A program made the translations under genes and the position numbers. Positions 60,886-64,000 of a stretch of 64,000 bases of DNA are shown in pieces (positions within the stretch are counted from its first letter, which is position 1; every line of letters begins with the position of its first letter). The notes under the pieces were generated by a model. The model searched no databases and was not told the DNA's origin. It saw only the letters and a program-made list of their open reading frames with translations. Origin of the DNA: GWB2-37-7 sp942492835 (GTDB lineage: Bacteria; Bacillota; Clostridia; Lutisporales; Lutisporaceae); contig OW818645.1 of assembly GCA_942492835.1 (NCBI GenBank), positions 4,092,001-4,156,000 of the forward strand. The letters are read 5' to 3'.

Positions 60886-62220
60886 ATGAATGAACATATC
60901 TTAGAGCTTATAAAAGAAAATAAGCTTACAGATGCAAGGTATGCGCTGGAAGATATGAATATAGTTGACATAGCTCAGTTGTTTGAAGAAATTGATATGC
61001 CTCAGATGATTAAGTTCTTCAGAATACTTCCAAAGGACAAAGCTGCAGATGTTTTTTCATATGTATCTCCAGAGAATCAAGCATATATAATTCAGTCTAT
61101 TACAGATTTTGAAATACGTCATATAATTGATGATTTGTTTTTTGATGATACAGTAGACTTGATTGAGGAAATGCCAGCGGTGGTTGTTAAGAAGGTTTTA
61201 AAGAACACTGATGAGAATATGAGAAAGCTCATCAATCAGTTTTTGAATTATCCCGAGGATTCTGCTGGAAGTATCATGACTATCGAGTATGTTGATTTGA
61301 AGAAGGAAATGACTGTTAGGCAGGCGTTGACACATATAAAGAAAACTGGAATTGACAAAGAGACAATCGATACCTGCTATGTTATAGATGCGAATAGGAA
61401 GCTAGAAGGAATAGTGTCTATCAGAAGATTGATTTTAAGTGAAGAAGATCAGTTGGTAGATGACATTATGAACACAGATATCATATATATTCATACTTAT
61501 GACGATCAAGAAAAGATTGCAATGCTGTTTAAGAAATACGACTTGCTTTCTATGCCGGTTGTTGATAATGAAATACGACTTGTAGGTATTATAACAGTAG
61601 ACGATATTGTAGATATAATCGATCAAGAAAATACTGAAGACATTCATAAGATGGCTGCTATGGCTCCCTCTGAACAAGAATATCTTAAGACTAGTGTTTT
61701 TACATTAGCAAAGAACAGAATATTGTGGCTTTTGATATTGATGATTTCTGCAACAATAACAGGAAATATAATAAGCAAGTTTCAGAATGTATTGCAATCA
61801 GTAGTTATACTTACTACTTATATGCCAATGCTTATGAATACAGGGGGTAATGCAGGCTCTCAATCTTCTACTCTTGCAATTAGAGGCTTGGCATTAGGGG
61901 AGGTAACTCCGAAAGATTTTTACAAGGTTGCTTGGAAGGAATTCAGAGTGAGCATATTGGTGGGTTTTTCCCTTGCAACTGTCAATTTCCTTAGAATATT
62001 AATATTTGATAAAGTATCAATAGCTATTGGATTGGTTGTATGCATCAGTTTATTCTGTACAGTAATAATGGCGAAGTTTGTTGGTGGATTACTTCCCTTA
62101 GCAGCTAAGAGTTTGAAGCTTGACCCTGCTATAATGGCAAGTCCGCTTATAACTACAATAGTTGACGCAGTATCCTTGACTATATATTTTACATTGTCAA
62201 CATTAATCTTAAATTTATAA
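60886..62220 (+). CDS. mgtE: Magnesium transporter MgtE
   Basis: MgtE is a magnesium-gated channel. The 444 residues contain the N-terminal helical domain (about 1-125; HILELIKENKLTDARYALEDM), two CBS domains (about 130-255; SIRRLILSEED) and five membrane helices (about 275-444), with the pore motif PMLMNTGGNAGSQSST. All regions are complete. The M-box and hairpin upstream link its expression to Mg2+. Confidence 0.96.
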   Translation: MNEHILELIKENKLTDARYALEDMNIVDIAQLFEEIDMPQMIKFFRILPKDKAADVFSYVSPENQAYIIQSITDFEIRHIIDDLFFDDTVDLIEEMPAVVVKKVLKNTDENMRKLINQFLNYPEDSAGSIMTIEYVDLKKEMTVRQALTHIKKTGIDKETIDTCYVIDANRKLEGIVSIRRLILSEEDQLVDDIMNTDIIYIHTYDDQEKIAMLFKKYDLLSMPVVDNEIRLVGIITVDDIVDIIDQENTEDIHKMAAMAPSEQEYLKTSVFTLAKNRILWLLILMISATITGNIISKFQNVLQSVVILTTYMPMLMNTGGNAGSQSSTLAIRGLALGEVTPKDFYKVAWKEFRVSILVGFSLATVNFLRILIFDKVSIAIGLVVCISLFCTVIMAKFVGGLLPLAAKSLKLDPAIMASPLITTIVDAVSLTIYFTLSTLILNL

Positions 62221-62288
62221 AGGATTAAAGATAAGTTTTACATTAACTGATGAATTACATAATTTATACTATATTAGGAGATGATAAT

Positions 62289-62822
62289 TTGAACTACTAT
62301 AAAGACGACAATATTATTATAAGAGATATAACTGAAAAGGATATTATAAGCATGTTTGCATGGTGGACAGATAAGGAACTAAGTAAATATGACCCAAGAC
62401 CCCTGCCTAAGAATAGTACAGAGCTGCTAAGTGAGTGTATAAGCTTTTGCAAGAGGTTTGATACAGAGATGTTAAACGACAATATTGAGCAAAGACGGTA
62501 CAAATATTTTATTATAACGGACTTAAATGATCGCCCCATTGGTTCAGTAAATTTCTTTAGCATAAACAAAGAAAAAAAGCAAGGTGAAATGGGTATAGAA
62601 ATAGGCGATAAAAGATATTGGAGGAAAGGAATTGCCTATAAAGCTGTAAGTGTAGCCATTAATTATATATTCAACAACATGGATATTAATAGAATTTACA
62701 TTGAGACTGGAGAGAAAAATGTTCCAGCTCTTAAGCTTTTTTCAAAGCTAGACTTTGTGAAGAGTGGCGAATATTTGGAAGATGATGGCTTTAAATTCAT
62801 AGTTATGGAGAAAACTTCATAG
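62289..62822 (+). CDS. GNAT family N-acetyltransferase (RimJ/RimL-like)
   Basis: The 177-residue acetyl-CoA transferase has the RimJ/L pattern: IIIRDITEKDI at the N-terminus, MGIEIGDKRYWRKGIAYKA with the acetyl-CoA loop, and the NRIYIETGEKNVPALKLFSKLDFV helix. The substrate is unknown (protein amine or small molecule). TTG at 62289 is chosen because TAGGAGA lies 6 nt upstream; an in-frame ATG at 62250 has no site. A terminator follows. Confidence 0.82.
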   Translation: MNYYKDDNIIIRDITEKDIISMFAWWTDKELSKYDPRPLPKNSTELLSECISFCKRFDTEMLNDNIEQRRYKYFIITDLNDRPIGSVNFFSINKEKKQGEMGIEIGDKRYWRKGIAYKAVSVAINYIFNNMDINRIYIETGEKNVPALKLFSKLDFVKSGEYLEDDGFKFIVMEKTS

Positions 62823-62890
62823 TATTTTATAGTAAAGTTATTTACAAATAAAGAAGCAACAATATTTGTTTAAAAAGTATATATATTACA

Positions 62891-62932
62891 AACAAACTAC
62901 ATAAAACTGAAAGGTTTTATGTAGTTTGTTTT
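62891..62932 (+). terminator. Terminator after the GNAT gene
   Basis: A 17-bp stem (AACAAACTACATAAAAC and its complement) with a 6-nt loop and a T end. Confidence 0.9.
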
Positions 62933-63256
62933 GTATAAGGATTCAAAAGAAGGAGCTGTACTGACACAAGCTTTTTCACTATATTTTTAATTGTATATAA
63001 GGTATGGAATTGCAGAATATTCGACAAAATTAGACATCTGAATCTTGTATACAAGTGTAGTATATGGTAACATAACATATAAAAGGAAGACATGACAATA
63101 TAGTGGTATGCTTATAATAAAGTACATTAATAAGGCACATCAATATTATAAAATTTACAAATTACAAATAATCAAGTTATATAGAAAATAAAAACTTTGT
63201 CGAAATTTCTCAATTAAAAGAAGAAAGATAATAAACTGCATAAAGTACCTATGTTT
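62933..63256 (+). promoter_or_regulatory. Gene-less NRPS upstream region with two Spo0A-box-like sites
   Basis: No open frame is seen. TTCGACA at 63020-63026 and TGTCGAA at 63198-63204 match the Spo0A (0A) box in opposite orientations. A precise promoter was not found. Their short length means chance matches are possible. Confidence 0.4.
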
Positions 63257-63295
63257 TATAGAACACACAAATCAAATAAATTTGTGTGTTCTATA
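63257..63295. mobile_element. Inverted-repeat element, copy 3 (39-bp short form)
   Basis: A perfect 16-bp inverted repeat (TATAGAACACACAAAT and complement) is separated by 7 nt, so only the ends of the element remain. A second hairpin (AAAACAGTGGA / TCCACTGTTTT, 63295-63323) follows directly. Confidence 0.75.
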
Positions 63296-63345
63296 AAACA
63301 GTGGAGAAAATATCCACTGTTTTATAATGCATAGAAAAGTATAAG

Positions 63346-63375
63346 ATAAGTGTAAATTGTTTAGTGTGATATATA
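63346..63375 (+). repeat. 30-nt repeat shared with the polyketide cluster 3' end
   Basis: It differs from 29987-30016 at two positions. Here it lies about 34 nt before the NRPS start, so it may contain promoter or leader signals. Confidence 0.6.
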
Positions 63376-63408
63376 GACATATGAGTAAATAAATGGGGGG
63401 ATAATTAC

Positions 63409-64000
63409 ATGTTTGATAAAAGCAATTTCAAAGATATATACAGTCTATCTCCAATGCAGCAGGGGATGCTGTTTCACTCTATTATGGACAATACTTCAGG
63501 TGCATATTTTGAACAGAGTAGATTTTCTATAAAAGGGCAAATAGATATAAGTCTGTTTGAAAGAAGCTTTAACTATATAATAGAGAAATATGATGTCGTA
63601 AGAACAGTATTTCTATATGAAAAAGTAAGCCAACCTGTGCAAATTGTTTTGAGGAAGAGAACTGGTAAGATACTTTATAATGATATATCTTATCTCAATG
63701 AGGAAGAAAGAAAAAGTTATATTGTAGACTTCACCAAAAAAGACAAAATACAGAGCTTTGAGCTTTCTAAGGATCTTCCTATGAGGATAGCAGTTATAAA
63801 AACTGGTGAAGAAAAATATGAGGTTATCTGGAGCTACCATCACATAATAATGGATGGCTGGTGTTTAGGTATAATAATGAGTGATTTTTTCAAGGCATAT
63901 AGTCTGCTTGGAAAGGGTAAGGAAATAAGCACTGCAAATAATTATCCCTATAGCGACTATATAAAATGGCTGAAGAGACAGAACAAGGAAGAAGCATTAG
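63409..64000 (+). CDS. Nonribosomal peptide synthetase, N-terminal condensation domain (partial)
   Basis: The frame is open from ATG 63409 (GGGGGG 8 nt upstream) to the window end, 197 residues. It starts with the condensation-domain C1 motif LSPMQQGMLFHSI (13-25) and reaches the catalytic HHIIMDG (144-150; H145 and D149 intact). Because a C domain comes first, with no adenylation domain before it, this protein either attaches a fatty-acyl starter (lipopeptide) or continues a chain begun by another protein. No NRPS gene is upstream in the window, favouring the first option or a distant partner. Confidence 0.92.
   Translation, partial: MFDKSNFKDIYSLSPMQQGMLFHSIMDNTSGAYFEQSRFSIKGQIDISLFERSFNYIIEKYDVVRTVFLYEKVSQPVQIVLRKRTGKILYNDISYLNEEERKSYIVDFTKKDKIQSFELSKDLPMRIAVIKTGEEKYEVIWSYHHIIMDGWCLGIIMSDFFKAYSLLGKGKEISTANNYPYSDYIKWLKRQNKEEAL

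Noticed and set aside
1..64000. CRISPR arrays and complete insertion sequences
   Set aside because: No regularly spaced direct repeats and no transposase, integrase or recombinase genes were found; only small inverted-repeat elements are present.

Overview
The window is low-GC DNA from an endospore-forming member of the Clostridia (Firmicutes). The evidence is AT-rich codon use, strong Shine-Dalgarno sites with many GTG/TTG starts, T-box, M-box and SOS-box signals, and sporulation genes (dpaA/dpaB, spoVS, tepA, a spoIIIE/ftsK translocase, ymxH). I do not assign a genus. Every protein gene reads on the + strand. The only minus-strand gene is tRNA-Trp near 58.2 kb.

The backbone is conserved Firmicutes synteny. 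It starts with the end of dxr, then rseP, ispG, a glycosyltransferase and polC (0-7.2 kb). Next is the translation/RNA operon rimP-nusA-rnpM-rplGA-infB-rbfA-nrnA-truB-ribF-rpsO-pnp (7.2-18 kb). After an interruption come ylxY, the M16 peptidase gene, dut, ymxH, dpaA, dpaB and dapG (30.5-36.4 kb), then tepA, a DNA translocase, rimO, pgsA, cinA, recA, recX, rny, ymdB and spoVS (39-51 kb). The last part (51-63 kb) is a looser series: a PHP phosphoesterase, an aminotransferase, T-box-controlled asnS, a surface lipoprotein peptidase, an L,D-transpeptidase, a molybdenum/tungsten-cofactor-type riboswitch before tupA, a nitroreductase, M-box-controlled mgtE and a GNAT acetyltransferase. The window ends inside the first condensation domain of a nonribosomal peptide synthetase.

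Two accessory insertions break the backbone. At 20.5-30.4 kb, between helD and ylxY, lies a compact cluster: an acyl carrier protein, three ketosynthase-family proteins (one has lost every catalytic residue, like a chain-length factor), a free-standing PKS-type dehydratase, a degenerate and an intact ketoreductase-family protein, an alpha/beta hydrolase and a HemN-like radical SAM enzyme. It looks like a highly reducing type II polyketide (aryl-polyene-like) pathway in an anaerobe. It is flanked by ~91-bp imperfect direct repeats derived from the 5' end of ylxY. At 36.5-38.8 kb, between dapG and tepA, a strong promoter drives a peptide-maturation cassette: a 113-residue precursor ending in a CxxxCxxxCxxxCxxxC array, a radical SAM/SPASM enzyme and a small membrane protein.

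Other notable features are RNase Y without any ATG/GTG/TTG start for its conserved N-terminus (ATA inferred), a 19-bp tandem duplication of the PHP gene start, a family of ~87-bp inverted-repeat elements present in both orientations, a good sigma-K promoter before dpaA, and a LexA box on the recA promoter followed by a hairpin between its ribosome site and start codon.
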